A DNA stretch of 64,000 nt from Eulemur rufifrons (GCF_041146395.1 NC_091008.1:5345501-5409500), one strand, 5' to 3'. Numbered from the stretch's first letter, positions 35,043-49,150 are shown. The notes: a model not told the origin generated them from the sequence alone. A program made the numbers and translations.

Positions 35043-36231
35043 TATGCTCATGTATCACTTAATGACAGGGAATCATTCAGAGAAATGCATTGCGTTAGGC
35101 AGTTTTGTCTTTGTGTGAACACCGAAGAGAGTGCTTACACAAACCCAGATGTGCAGCCTCCTCCACACCTAGGCTATATGGTACAGCTGACTGCTCTTAC
35201 GCTACAAACCTGTAAAGCATGTTACTTTATTGGATACTGTAGGCAACTGTAACACAATGGTAAATATAATATTTGTGTATCTAAGCCTGTCTAAACATAG
35301 ACAAGTTACAGTAAAAATATAGTAGGAAAGATTAAAAATGTGGTACACTTATATAGGGCACTTGCCATGAATGGAGTTTACAGGCCTGGAAGTTGCTCTG
35401 AGCGAGTCAGTGAGTGAGTGGTGAGTGGATGTGAACACTTAGGTCATTATTGTACACTACTGTACACTTAGGTTCCACTAAATTCATTTTTTTTAATGTC
35501 TGTTTAAAAATAAATTAACCTTAGCTTACTGTTCTACTTTACAAACTTTTTAAATTTTTTAACTGTTTGACTCTTATAATTAAAACACAAACACATTGTA
35601 CAGCTGTATAAAAATATTAATATTTTCTTTCATTATAGAATTTTTCTATTAAAATTTTTTTTTTTTTTTTTTTTTTACTTTTTAAAACTTTTTGTTAAAA
35701 ACTAAGACACAAACACACGCATTAGCCGAGGCCTACACAGGGTCAGGATCTTCAATATCACTGTCTTCCTCCTCCACATCTTGTCCCACTGGAAGGTCTT
35801 CAGGGACAATAATGCACATGGAGCTGTCATCTCCTGTGATAACAATGCCTTCTTCTGGAATATCTCCTGACGGGCCTTCCTAAGTTAACTTTACAATCAA
35901 CTTTTTTTTTAATAAGTAGAGAACTACACTCTAAAATAATGATAAAAAGTATAGTACAGTGTAGTAAATACATAAACCAGTAACGTCATTTATTATCGAG
36001 TATTATGTACCGTACATAATTGTATGTGCTATACTTTTACACAACTGACAACGTAGATGTGTTTATACCACAATGACCACTAACATGTAATGTGTTACAC
36101 TATGTCATTATGACAGTTATAACATCATTAGGCATAGGAATTTTTTTTAGCTCCATTATAATCTTAGTGGACCACCACCATATATGCAGTCTATCTTTGT
36201 CCCAAACATCATTATGTAGTTCATGACCGTA
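35043..36231 (-). mobile_element. Tigger (pogo) DNA transposon, internally deleted, TA-flanked
   Basis: The ends are related inverted termini: 'ctcatgtatcacttaatgac' on the left and, inverted, 'ggtcatgaactacataatga' on the right. TA sits outside each (35043-35044 and 36230-36231). Landmarks are 'cacacctaggctatatggta', 'aacacaatggtaaatataat', 'gtcagtgagtgagtggtgag' and 'ttagtggaccaccaccatat'. At 35735-35880 the minus strand keeps the acidic C-terminal tail of the transposase. The catalytic core is deleted, leaving about 1.19 kb. A long T run lies at about 35651-35676. Confidence 0.88.
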
Positions 36232-36439
36232 ATATGGCATCCTTAAACTATCAGGAACATCTCATTAATATCTATCTGAAATCCACTATCCCTTAAAGAT
36301 CATTACCAGGGCAGCACCTCTAGTCCTGCCCTCCACCTTGGCGCAGGTGATTTTCTCCGTCCTTTGAATTGCACATAGACATCCGTTCACATCTGTCCTG
36401 CAGTGTGTTAGTGTTTTGCCTTGCATAGTCAGACGCATC

Positions 36440-36600
36440 ATCATGAACAGGCTCCACTGACAGGAAGACCTGAGTCCAAACCCTGAGCTTGCCACTTAGA
36501 CTAGTGATTTAATCTCTGTAAAACAGGGAGGATGACAATAATAGCACCTTATAAGATCACTGCAGGATTAAATGAGATAATACATGTAAGCTGTCTGCCC
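36440..36600 (+). mobile_element. MIR SINE
   Basis: 'gaagacctgagtccaaaccc', 'gagcttgccacttagactag', 'taatctctgtaaaacaggga' and 'gattaaatgagataatacat' are MIR landmarks in order. Confidence 0.85.
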
Positions 36601-38616
36601 ACTAGTTTGACAGCTCCATAAGTTCAACCAATGTTACTGTGATCACTTGCACAACTTTTTGTCCCATGTTAAAGTGTAAATCCTTTTTAAAACAATGCAA
36701 GGTACAAATAAAATAATTCCTTGAGAGTACTTATTTGCTTTCTCTAAAGTCAATTTGTAATTATTTGTTAATTTGAATGGAGATTAATTCTTCTAGAACA
36801 CCACACAATGCCTCCCACATTTATCCATTTAATTACTCTTCATCCCACCCGCCTATCAGAAGAAAACAGAGGCAAAAGAAAGGAAGACCTTTCTGGGACT
36901 CAGGAGTTCTTTTTTTTTTTTTTTTTTTGCTTGTTTTTGTTTTAAATCTATAAATTTAAAGGAGTGGGCTACACACAATCTCTGAAGTGTCTTTTCATTC
37001 TCACATTCTCAAAACCTGTGTATTATCCATTAGAGTCAAGTCATTCTGGCCCCATTTCTAGGCTACTCCTTTTTAGCTCTGCCAACATTCTCCCTTAAAT
37101 GTCCTCTTTCTTTCCAAAATGTCATCTATATGCTTTGTATTTTCTAGAGTGCCATTTCTCTTCACTTTCACCTTCTTTGTCCAATTCCTAAAATAACAGA
37201 AACCTGGTTTTAATAATCAAGATCTACTGCTAAAAATTCTATTAAGGCATATATACACCAGGGAGGGTGGTCTGTTTTCTAGACGGTTACTGAAAACACC
37301 ATCATTAAATCACCTGGTAGCCACTGAAGGGAGGGCCTTTGGAGAAAACAAGGCATGTGCTAACTCAACTCTATGAAACATTTGCCTAGCAAAAAAAAAA
37401 AAAAAAAAGAAAGAAAGAATTTGGCTTGAGGAATAAATGACTCAGATAGACACCACCAGTTTTCACCTTGGCATTCCTTTAGTCCCCAAGTCCTTCTGAA
37501 CTTACAGATGGTCTTAATTAAAAACAAGTAGTTTCTAATTTACAACACAGGAAACATTTAGAATTTGTTGTAGCAGTAGAGTTAGTGGAACCTAGTAACC
37601 CCAGTCTCACCCCCAGACAACTACCCTCCATGACTTTAATTCATTTGTACAGATTCCTGATGTGTTCATAAGTCTTTTTTATTACAAGTATAACATATTT
37701 CTATTGCATTTAAACTTTTTTTAAAAAGTTGACAGAAAGGCACCCTATCAAGTCTTGACTTTCTTCCACCTTGTGTCCTTGAGTTATGTCAAGCTCATAG
37801 CAGGAGCTGAATACAAAGACCAAGAGCGCTGGGTCCAGAATATTAGCGGCCGATGGACTTCACCCTTCAGATATGCCACATTCTCTAGCTGTGACATCAG
37901 TGTGCTGAGCCTGTACGAAGTGGAACGCTGCTTGCTTTGCACACGCTTGCTTGTATGCTCACCATCCCGTTTGTCCTACAGACACTCCGGTAGCTGTTGT
38001 GTTTCACACCTACATTTCCTCCACTTTATATCATTTGTTTAACAAGAAGTCAATTCCACCAACAATTCTTCTAACAGCCTATTCTTCTTGAAAGTATTTA
38101 GCCTCATTCTTTTTTAAAGGCAAACACTAACCTTGGAATAATGAATGTCCTTAACTGATATTGCACTCCGCTTCACTCTTTGCAATAAACACACACTGCA
38201 ACACACAATTTGTCAAAGTTTTTCAAGAGGTGAGGGGATGAGGTTGAAGTTCAAATTAAGAATGGTAGTTTTATGGTCTGGGAGATGAGCCAACATTAGT
38301 CTTCATAAAATGGAGCTTGAACTGGACGAGGTTTATGGTATAATCCCAGCAGACCAGAAGTCACATATTATTTTGAATGATTCTTCCCTATTACTGAAAA
38401 CGTACATTCTATGTCAAAGGTGGCTTTATATTGACATTATTTGCATTTAGACACCAACACTTATGAAAACAGATAGAAGTGACTGGCTTTGTATTTCACT
38501 AAAGTTTTCATAACTCTTTTATTTCTAGAGTTTGAGAAGTTCTTATGCATAATAATTATTCATTATTAACTTAACAAATGTACTTGTGTTTCCTTTCTTT
38601 TGTTTTATTTTTATTA
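36601..38616. other. No recognised gene; homopolymer runs
   Basis: Unassigned. A T run lies at 36911-36928 and an A run at 37390-37408 ending in a short 'gaaagaaagaa'. A 95-codon plus frame at 37755-38042 has no recognisable domain. Confidence 0.5.
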
Positions 38617-39240
<624 letters not shown>

Positions 39241-39624
39241 TCAAATTTCTTAAAAAATTTTTGCCAAGTAGATTTCAGTATCTCTAAAAATTTCAATTTC
39301 TTGATATTAACTATCCTCATTTCTTAATCTAATAGTTATAGTCATAAACTACATAAAAATTTTTAATGTAGGACGGGAAAGAAAATAGGAGCTGAAAGGA
39401 GTATCATCTTAAAGTTGAGCCTTCATCTCTTTTTGACCCCACCGGTCCTCACGGCATCAACACACAACAAAAGAAACGGTTCTGTGCGCTTGGAAGGAAA
39501 AGGTCCACGTGCCAGCTCTCCCTGTGAGGTGAGCGGGGCCTCTGCTGCAGCTGTAACTAAGCCAAAGCTCTCTAGGACCAGAGAGTTACTCTTTATGCCA
39601 AAAGGAACAGTTTTTTAAAACCTG
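39241..39624. other. No recognised feature
   Basis: Unassigned sequence. The frame at 39415-39618 is not recognisable. Confidence 0.5.
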
Positions 39625-39965
39625 TACCCAATTTGGAGGGTTCAAATTTAACTCTACGAAAGTGGAGAAGAGCCACAAAGATGATTAAAGGGTTGGAAAG
39701 TAGTATCTATTGGGAAAGATTAAAGAAACTGGGATTATTCTGCCTGGTGAAGGGAAGACTGATGGATGATTTAATAACATTCTTAAGGTATTTGATCAGT
39801 TATTCCAGTGACCAGCTGTTCTCTATCTACAATGAGGACAGAACCAAGGGAAATAGCCTTAAATTCCAATGTGAAGAACTTAGGTTAGGTCTAAGAAATA
39901 ATTCTCTGACAGTGAGGCTGTTTAATATTGGAATGGAATATCCACTCTAAAGTCTTTGGATCTGA
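39625..39965 (+). mobile_element. L3/CR1 LINE fragment with surviving open frame
   Basis: 'gaagagccacaaagatgatt', 'gggaaagattaaagaaactg' and 'ctgacagtgaggctgtttaa' match the 3' part of CR1-group LINE ORF2. The frame 39633-39950 (105 codons) is unbroken and reads 'RRATKMIKGLESSIYWERLK', then 'LGLFCLVKGRL' and 'EDRTKGNSLKF', which are hallmark CR1 reverse-transcriptase C-terminal blocks. CR1/L3 activity ended before the placental radiation, so retention of the frame is surprising but can happen by chance over 105 codons. Confidence 0.8.
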
Positions 39966-42545
39966 TGTAGATTACCATCTTCCTGTAGTAGGGAGTTGTG
40001 CTCATGAAGGTAGGAGGATAGATCCTCTCATTGCCCCTTTTATACCTATAAAATCTACAATTTTTGAGTCAGATTCTCTTATGCCTATTGGGCATGCACA
40101 ATTACTTATGTAGGAAAGTACTGGAGGCAGTGAAGTTAAATATCAAGGATTAAAATGGTCTGGTAGACATAGACTCTTTTGTACATAAAGAATTCTTAGA
40201 CCTACACAGAGCAGCTGTAGACTACAGTAAGCCCCCACCTTTGTTGATCTTACAGTTATACACAAACACTATCCTCTTGACCTATCCTGGAATAAGCAGA
40301 GGGATATGAGAAAAAAATAAACAGAAGCAGATTTGTTTTTCTCATCATGAAAAATGGCCCCCAAATAGACATTTAACTCCTTAAGTCAAGGTAAACTGGG
40401 CATGCACAATAGAAAAACAGTGTCTATACCATGGATTATCTTTTTTCTTATTCCAATATCTCAGTATACATTGAAATACTAAGAAAAGCAGGATAATATT
40501 ATCCTTAAATTCACAGAATATATCAGAAAAAGTGCTACGTCACTTCGTAGGCTCTCCTATGATTATGCTGCATTTAAAAGTACTCACAAGATCTCACTTT
40601 TCCCCTTCTATTGGAGCAATTTGCAAAAATTTTAAAGGTCTTTGCAAAGTGAATAAAAAGGAGTTGAAGCATCTGCAATACAAGGCATTTAAGCCTTAAT
40701 TCACAGACTGCAGCCCTGAGAATAATTACCAGGACTTAGTCATTTTCTGCTATGCTGCACATGAAAGGCATCCGATCACTTAAAAAAAAATACTCAAGAT
40801 GCAATATTGTTAGGCTTGTTATCATTCTTCACTTGAGTGATTCAATAACGGCAGCACGTGCAATGTGGTTTCCAAAAGAGCTTACATAACTAAACATATA
40901 CAATTACAGACACTCAAAATTAAGTGGCTAGATGGTGCGTTGCCTCACAGAATATTTGACGAATGGCATAAAGTAAATCTTTTAAAATCAGCTTCCCAGA
41001 AATTCTTAAGCCTATGATAATATAATGCACAATAAATGTGTGGACCATGAGAAAAATGTTCTGTGTCTTGATTTGCCCATTTGAGATATTTATTTACATT
41101 TTTATAATCTCTATTAAATAAGCCTAAATTCAAAATCACTTAATAAGCTGGATACCTTATGTTCTCTGATTTTTAAAACTAAACCTCCAGGTTCCTCAAT
41201 ATGGCACCATAATTGACACAGATATGATAAATTTTTTTTTTAAAGTTCAGTTACTATCATATCTTAGGAAGAGGTTAGGTGACCATATTATGTAATTTAT
41301 TATCCAAACCAAGATACTTTTGAGAGCAAAGAGGGCTGCATTAATAATTATACCAGAATAGTAGGCAAAAGCCAGAACTGGTCTTTGGCAAATCAGAAAA
41401 TATGAACATCCCTATCACAGACCAACATGATCCAGTTTGTTGTGGCCAAGCACAGAAACCTACATGGTTTCTAGGTACTTGGCCCTCTGGGTTGAGACTA
41501 GCAGACAGGAGATAATCAACTGGTACAAAGGTGCAGAAAGAACGTTTATTTTGGGGGTCAAAGTATCTACCGAAAGGCCACTGCAGAGAAGCCCTCAATG
41601 ATGGAGGCCCAAGCTGAAAAAACAGAGATGTCCTACCATATGCCGGAGCACGGTGATAGGAGAAGAAAAGGCAGGAAAGACCCAGAGTCCCAGACAAGCA
41701 GGGAACAGTCAGCAGGATTAATATTTCCCCTTTTCAGACTGTCATCATTTCCATCAATAAACATGCATATGTTCAACTACTGCAAAGCTTTATTTTGCTC
41801 ACAAGTGTGACCTAGACATATTTTGGTCCTAAATGGAGGTTGAAATCTTCATGTGCTATCCAGGCAGATGTGCGGGACAGGTCCCCTGCCCCAGCCACTC
41901 ACTGAAAGAGCAGCAGTGAAGACACGTGAATCTGGAGTGGGCTGTACCGGGTTCTGTGCTCTGCTTGCCTCCGTGGACACAACATTTCAGGAGTATCCCA
42001 CACAAGAAATGTCAGTGTCTCCCCATCTTCATAACTGGCTTGAAAATAAGCACCCATCCGTCCCCACCCATGTAATGTAGTAAAGCCAAGCAGAGCACTT
42101 GTAACCTCCCAGCTGCCAGGCTACCCCTCCCCTCATGCCCTGCAGAGGATCATCTGTTTGTCAGACTTCGGTCCAGCTCTCTCATGAACAGCTGATTAGT
42201 GAGGGGTGGGTGAAATAACCACCAAGCAGCTGCACCATGTTTCAGGGACAAAACATGATAGCCAGTGTTTATGAGTATCTGAATGTAAGGAAACAGTAAT
42301 TAAAGCCCTTGATAAGTGAAGACGCACTGCTCAAGTCAGCTCCTGGGTAAAGTTTTCCAATTATTTTTCTGACATCACTCATATAAGAAAGACAGTCAGC
42401 CAGTGGCATATTAACTGTGTGGTTTGTGAAATTATTCAGCATACACTTAATATATGTCTACAAGGTGCTAGACATTGTAGTAAGGACTAGATATTTAGCC
42501 TACTTAACTGATACATAAACATAGTAGAAACAAACCAGAAATATC
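39966..42545. other. No recognised feature
   Basis: Unassigned sequence. A 118-codon minus frame (41341-41697) lies in a slightly GC-richer patch and has no recognisable domain. 41850-42200 is also GC-richer. Confidence 0.45.
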
Positions 42546-42549
42546 TCCT

Positions 42550-42855
42550 TTTGTTCAAATCTAGCCTTGACTTTAAGAGCCCAGCTCAAATGCTAGATCC
42601 TCTAGGAAGGTTTCCCTGGATCTCCCCAGGCAAAAATAATAATTCTTTACTCTAAATTCTCATTGCACTCTATTTGGACCTCTTCCATGGGACATGGTCA
42701 ATATCCCACATTGTACTCCTTTATGTGTCATCTCCTAATAGACTACAAGTAACTTTAAACCAAGATTCATGTTATCTTAATATCCCCATTATCTTCATAT
42801 TCCCCAGAGCATAATACAGTTCTTCGCATAATGAATATATTAATATTAATGAACT
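42550..42855 (+). mobile_element. L2 LINE 3'-end fragment
   Basis: 'agagcccagctcaaatgcta', 'ctaggaaggtttccctggat', 'tcattgcactctatttggac', 'ctaatagactacaagtaact' and 'gagcataatacagttcttcg' follow the L2 3' end in order. Confidence 0.85.
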
Positions 42856-43844
<989 letters not shown>

Positions 43845-44095
43845 GTGTGGCACAGCGAAAGCGGTAACAGGTTAGGGGGTTGGAGACCTGGATTCTAAGC
43901 CCCATGCTGGTATGACAAGCTGCGTAGCTGTGAGTCCTGGGACAAGCAATTTAAACCTCCCAGGTCTGCTCACTCTTCTATAAAATGAGCTAATGCCTAC
44001 CTGATGGGCTTGCTGTAAAACATAAAATGAGATAACAACAGTCTCATTATGAATTGTCGCCCGTGTGAATTGTATAGAGCTAGTATGGCTCAAAC
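43845..44095 (+). mobile_element. MIR SINE, nearly full-length
   Basis: 'ggttggagacctggattcta', 'gcgtagctgtgagtcctggg', 'caagcaatttaaacctccca', 'ctataaaatgagctaatgcc' and 'acataaaatgagataacaac' are MIR landmarks in order. Confidence 0.85.
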
Positions 44096-44149
44096 AACAC
44101 AGACGTTTTAAGGCACAATATTTTGTGGGAGGTAAACCTACTAGCCATA

Positions 44150-44676
44150 TGTACTAGGCAGGTTTCCCCAGAGAAACAGAACAAATAGGATACATACAGG
44201 GAAAAGGAGGGAGGGAGAGAGAGAGAGAGAGATTACAAGGAATTGGTGTATATGATTATGGAGGCTGAGAAGTCTCAAGTCCCCAGATCTGCAGTTGTTG
44301 ATCCGGAGAACCAAAACAGCCAGCAACATAGTTAAGGTTCAAGTCCTAAGGCCTGAGAACCAGGAGAGCGGATGGTGTAAGTTTTAGTCTTGAGTCTGAA
44401 CCTGAAGGCAGAAAAAGACCCAAGTGCCAGCTTGAGGGCATCCAGGCAGAGAGAGCAAATTTTCCCTTGTGCTACCTCTGTGCTCTATGCAGGCCTTTCG
44501 GTGGATGGGAAGAGGTTCACCCACACTGGGGCAGGTAATTTGCTTTACTCAGTCTACCAACTTAAATGTTAATCTCATGCAGAAACACCTTCACAGACAC
44601 ACCCAGAATAATGTTTAACCAGGTATCTGGGCACCCTGTGGCTCAGGCAAGTTGACATACAAAATTAACCATCACA
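44150..44676 (-). mobile_element. MLT2-type ERVL LTR (3' LTR of a minus-strand provirus)
   Basis: The plus strand runs from 'tgtactaggcaggtttcccc' to 'aaaattaaccatcaca', the reverse complement of a complete MLT2 LTR. A purine run 'gagggagggagagagagaga' at 44207-44230 is a local simple-repeat expansion. It pairs with the partial LTR at 46663. Confidence 0.88.
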
Positions 44677-46662
44677 AGTCCATCCTTGTTAACCAATATA
44701 CATCTTCTTAAACCACACTTAATCTCCACATAAAGACAATAACAAGGTTATAATTCTACCTAACATGATGCAACTATCCTGCACACAACCAAAAACACAC
44801 TAGCCTTTTCCCTAGGAAGGGAGGTAAAGTTCTTGAATGAAGTTTATATCTTGATATTTCATAATTTAAATACTATATAATATATATCATCTTATTGATA
44901 TCCCATAATTTAACAATACTTAATACTATGATACGAAGTCAATAGATCTTTTGTTACATGATAAGGGAATTAGGGGAAAAACAGATATTTGCTTAATATA
45001 TTTACATATATACACATAAACACACATATAAACATACTCATAACAAATAAAGAAGAAATACTCATGACAATTATAATTCTCATTTCTGTAGCTGGTCACG
45101 TGGTCGTAGATGGTATTTATAGTTGCCTTCATCCACAGCCCATTCTGTATTCCCTCTGCCTTCAGCAAGCACCTCTGCTGGCTGTGGCAGAGTGATCCAA
45201 ACCGTCATTCATGAAGGTCTGGGCCATTAATAGCACTGCCTGGATAGTGTTGTTGTAGTTTTGTATTGACATTAATCACAGGGCATGCTGATACCAAAAG
45301 ATGCCCTAAGGGATTTCCCATATTCCAGACATAGTCTTCCTTACCTCCATTATAGATCACAGTCCAATTTCGCCTTGGTAGTCAGGATTAATCACCCCAG
45401 CCAGCACAGTAACTCCCTTCTTTGTCTGTTGATTCACCAAAGTGGTCAGGCAGTAGTCTTAATTTCCATTTCAATGGAATCATTGTTGAGTCTCCTGGTG
45501 GCAGCATCCCTCCCTTGGGAACTAAGACCTCCAGACCAGTGGAGCATAAGGTCGTGGGAGCGGGAAGGAGAAATTTTGCTAGTGGGTCACTAGGGGTAAT
45601 GTGAGTGGTGCCACTTCCATGTCTACTTCTTGATTCCTGGACCCATGAGTTCTGGCTTTGGGAAAAACAGCACCATATTGGATACTGATTCAGAGAATAT
45701 GCGGCCCTCTGGAGAACCTTGCCCCAGCCCTGCAAGGTATTGTCACCGCACTGGCGTAGCAGGGACTCGGTGCTGGTCTTTGCTGCTGGCATATTGTGCA
45801 CTAAGCAGCGGCTGTAGTCAGGTCAGCCTAGGTGAGTGGAAGTCCATGTTCCTGAGCCCATGTATAATCTCTGTCCCTGCTACCATGGCCACTTTGTTTA
45901 TGAGCTCATGAGGCGAGAACAGGTGTGGCATGGGGAAAGAGGCTGACTAGTATCCACAAAAATTGTCATCCTATCCACTTGATTATTACAATCCTCCTCT
46001 GATGAAGTCACCTTTTGGTGAGCATTGGACACAGGGGACAAATATCTTCATGTTTTTGCCCATTGCCCATTCAGACAAGTCTATTCACATACCTCTTCTC
46101 CAAATTTCCTTGTCGCCAGTTTTCCAATCATGTTCCTTCCAAGTCCCTAATTGTCCAGCCAAACCATTGGCCACAGCCCATGAATCACACATAATCACAT
46201 GTCTGGCCATTTCTCCTTCCAAGCAAAAAGTTTACAACCAGGTGCACTGCTCAAAGTCTGCCCACTGGGAGGATTTCTCTTCATCACCGTCCTTCAGGAT
46301 ATCCCAGGAAAGGGCTGCAGTGCTGTCGCTGTTCACTTTCAGATGGTTCCTGCATGTTGCTCACAACTACGTGAAAGCAGACCCAAGTCTTTTCTCCCTC
46401 TGCCAACTGACCATAGGGAACTTGCTGCGAGGCCACAGGTACAGGGTAGGAGAAAGAAGGCAATGTAGCAGGAGTCGGGACCATAGGCACTGGAGCTATT
46501 TCATGGTGTAACTTGTGCCTTCTCTTTACTACTGGAAACAGAGCCATTTAGCATCTTTAAATCTAATCAGATGAGAAAGGCAACTTCAGAAACCTCAGAG
46601 CCAATTCAGAAAACTTATGCTAAACTTTGTGTTCCTCTAGAACCACTCTCAGTACCAAAATC
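44677..46662 (-). pseudogene. Deleted ERVL provirus interior: RNase H, integrase pieces and dUTPase, all broken
   Basis: The minus strand keeps, from high to low coordinates, a leader with a primer-binding-site-like 'gattttggtactgag' right after the LTR, an RNase H region (about 46410-45970), the integrase zinc-binding region (about 45910-45790), the integrase C-terminal region (about 45790-45670) and a dUTPase region (about 45600-45260). A dUTPase after integrase is characteristic of ERVL. The segment from 45801 to 45388 is open for 137 codons, crossing the integrase end into dUTPase, then hits a stop with dUTPase-like sequence continuing in other frames. Gag, protease and reverse transcriptase are absent, and the integrase catalytic core between zinc finger and C-terminus is missing. 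The interior is about 2.0 kb against more than 5 kb in full-length relatives. It is inactive. Confidence 0.85.
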
Positions 46663-46975
46663 TGTAATAGTCAGGGTTCTCTAGAGACACAGAACCAATA
46701 GGATAATGTAAAGACATTTATTATAATGAATTGGCTAACATGAGTATGGAGGCTGAGAAGTTCCAAGATCTGCAGTCATCAAGCTGGAGACCCGGGAGAG
46801 TTGGTAGTACAGTTTCAATCCGAGTCTTAAGGCCAGAGAACCAGAAGGGCCAACAGGGTAAGTTCAAGTCCAAGTCTGAGCCCAAAGGCAGAAGAAGACC
46901 TATGTCCCACCTTGAAGACAGTCAGGCAGAGAGAGCAAATTCTCTCTTTCTCTGACTTTTTGTTCTATTCGGGTT
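46663..46975 (-). mobile_element. ERVL LTR, truncated (5' LTR of the minus-strand provirus)
   Basis: The plus strand starts 'tgtaatagtcagggttctct' and parallels the LTR at 44150 through 'gaggctgagaag', 'gatctgcagt', 'aaggccagagaaccag' and 'caggcagagagagcaaat'. It then stops near 46975, about 190 bp short of the expected U3 start. Confidence 0.85.
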
Positions 46976-47464
46976 TCTGGTGCTTTCAGATAGCTTGCAA
47001 AATAAAACTTGATCAATAGTTAAATGGTAAGATTTTTTTTTTCATTCAGAAAATGTGCAGACAGATAAATTAATTTTCTTCAGATCATATTCACCTTGGG
47101 TGAATATGTACAACTGCAACTAGCTTGGCCATAAGCGACCTTTGAGGCATATTCTCAAACTGGAGTTCGCGCTCCCCAGCAGAACGTAAGTCACACAGGG
47201 TACCCAACAGGGTGCGTACTTACGACGCGGCCATTTCACATGACAATTTGAGAGGTAACTGAATTAGTGTGATCTTAAAGGTTTTTAAATTTATTTTTAA
47301 AGAAATGTGGAGTAGAAAGCGTAATCAGGGATAAGGATTAGAGTTGTTTTAGTTCCAAGTCTTTCTACTTACATTTTTTCAATTTCACAGAAGTCCCATT
47401 TCTAGACCAGTGTTTGGTTGAAATAATGTTAACACTCATGGGGATTTTGTGGTAAAATAGCAAA
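46976..47464. other. No recognised feature
   Basis: Unassigned. 47165-47240 is unusually CpG-containing for this window ('tacgacgcggcc'). Confidence 0.5.
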
Positions 47465-47625
47465 AATACTAGGAATTAAAAAGACGTAAGTTTGATCTCT
47501 GACTTGCCACTAGCATTACTGGGAGCTCTTGGCAAGTCCCTTTAAATCTTTAGGCCTCAGTTTCTTCCTCTGTAAAACAAGGTGGTTGCTCTAGATCATA
47601 CCTAAGCCCTCTGCCTAGTCTATAT
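47465..47625 (+). mobile_element. MIR SINE
   Basis: 'acgtaagtttgatctctgac', 'tgccactagcattactggga', 'ggcctcagtttcttcctctg' and 'taaaacaaggtggttgctct' are MIR landmarks. Confidence 0.8.
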
Positions 47626-48334
47626 TCTGTGATTATTTTTAATATTTTATCTTTAAGATACTGAAATGCAAGAAAGTTAATTGAATCAGGGAAAAATCTC
47701 CTGTGGGTCATTTCCAAACCCCTAATAAGAACTTAGCTAACTTGACCATGTTGAATAGTTCTCCTTAGCAATTTTATCTAGGATCATCTACCTACAAAAA
47801 AAGGTGGTTCAGATTATTCTATATGAGTCAGTATTTTGTTGAGATAAATTCTTTTCACAATAGCATCTGTTCAATCCAATGAAATTCCTACTCTAATTGC
47901 TACATAAAAGATCATTATTTCACTCCTAACATCTGCACAAATAAAATTTCTAGATATGTAAGGGGTTTAGAAAATTTCCATTTCATATATCATGTTCCCA
48001 CAGCTTGTCTTCATGCTGCACTTAAGAATCCAATTTGAAGATAAATTTTCACCCTCAGTAACTTCACATCAAACCAGTTTATTATTACGTCTCTTTGTAG
48101 CTCACATCTTATATTTTTAGAGTATTAACTCATTCCATGCTTAAAACAGAAAGACAATCACTGTGCTATTTATCTATGAAAGATGATAATGTACAGTTTA
48201 ACATCTGGTAAGCAAAAGAAAATCATGAGAACTTCTCTTAATGTAGGAAAAGTCCCCATCAGAAAAGCAACGTGAACGAAAGGAAAATGTTTGGAGAGGA
48301 GGAAAGGGGACAAAAGGAACAAATGAAACCTGTC
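47626..48334. other. No recognised feature
   Basis: Unassigned AT-rich sequence. Confidence 0.5.
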
Positions 48335-48525
48335 AAGCGACTACTGTGTTTTGAGCCTTTTCCCTGGACAGATTTAGTGCTCACAATAACTCCATTAGGT
48401 AGGTATCATTCCCATTTATGAGTGAGCAAACTAACATCAAAGACACTGTTATTCCATGGCTAATAGCGTAGCTGGGCTTCAGGCCCAGCTCTGTCTCCCT
48501 CCACGGGGTTATGCTGACTTCAGAG
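48335..48525 (-). mobile_element. MIR SINE
   Basis: The plus strand reads 'ctactgtgttttgagccttt', 'cacaataactccattaggta', 'cccatttatgagtgagcaaa' and 'cttcaggcccagctctgtct', the reverse complement of MIR. Confidence 0.8.
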
Positions 48526-48824
48526 TAAAGGTAATTGGACAGCATATACACTTTATGATGACGTGGGCATGTTAAAGAAAAAGAAACAAGTCCCAGATTG
48601 GGACTTTAAAGACTACTCTACAGAAAATAACTCTGAAGGAGGAATTAGGGAAGAGGAGAACCAAGATTTAACAATGGTCCCTAACATAAAAAAGGAAAGA
48701 GAATTTCAAAGGAGGGATGGTGGGAAATGTTAAGCATTAGGAAGTTGGCTAACTCTGAGAACAGACTGACCACCTGTTAATGATATCACCATTAACCTAA
48801 GTAAACACCTATAAGTCATCACTG
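48526..48824. other. No recognised feature
   Basis: Unassigned, purine-rich. Confidence 0.45.
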
Positions 48825-49150
48825 ATGCCTTCGTCTCCCTCAGCAATTAGTAACAGAGCCCAGCGGACTCTAATTGAATCCTCCTTTCCAGCCCTTCTTT
48901 CCATTCTTCCTGCCCCCACCCAACCTCAGACTCTTATCATTTCACAGTTTAACAGCTGCAGAAGCCTCATCTTCACCCCGTGCCCTGGACCAGCTACACT
49001 TCACACTTTCCAGCTTATCTTCCTAAAACACTGTTTTGACCAAATCACTCTTCCGTGCAGAAATCAAAATGGCTTTCCACTAACGATACAATATTCATCC
49101 TTACAGTCTTTTCCATTACTCATACGCATTTTTATGTTTAAGCGGAGGCA
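48825..49150 (+). mobile_element. L2 LINE fragment (central 3' region)
   Basis: 'ttcctaaaacactgttttga', 'ccaaatcactcttccgtgca', 'gaaatcaaaatggctttcca' and the spacing to 'ttacag' parallel the L2 consensus region that ends in 'atggcttcccat'. Confidence 0.65.

Noticed and set aside
35692..35883. Plus-strand Ser-rich frame in the Tigger element
   Set aside because: It is the antisense of the transposase C-terminal tail, which is on the minus strand.
41341..41697. 118-codon minus-strand frame
   Set aside because: Composition is not protein-like by family, no motif is recognisable, and an overlapping plus-strand frame exists.
44207..44230. Purine run as a possible regulatory GAGA element
   Set aside because: It lies inside an ERVL LTR where simple-repeat slippage explains it.
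45963..46511. 182-codon plus-strand frame, the longest in the window
   Set aside because: It runs antisense to the RNase H region of the minus-strand ERVL, where the sense strand carries the recognisable protein. It is a chance frame.
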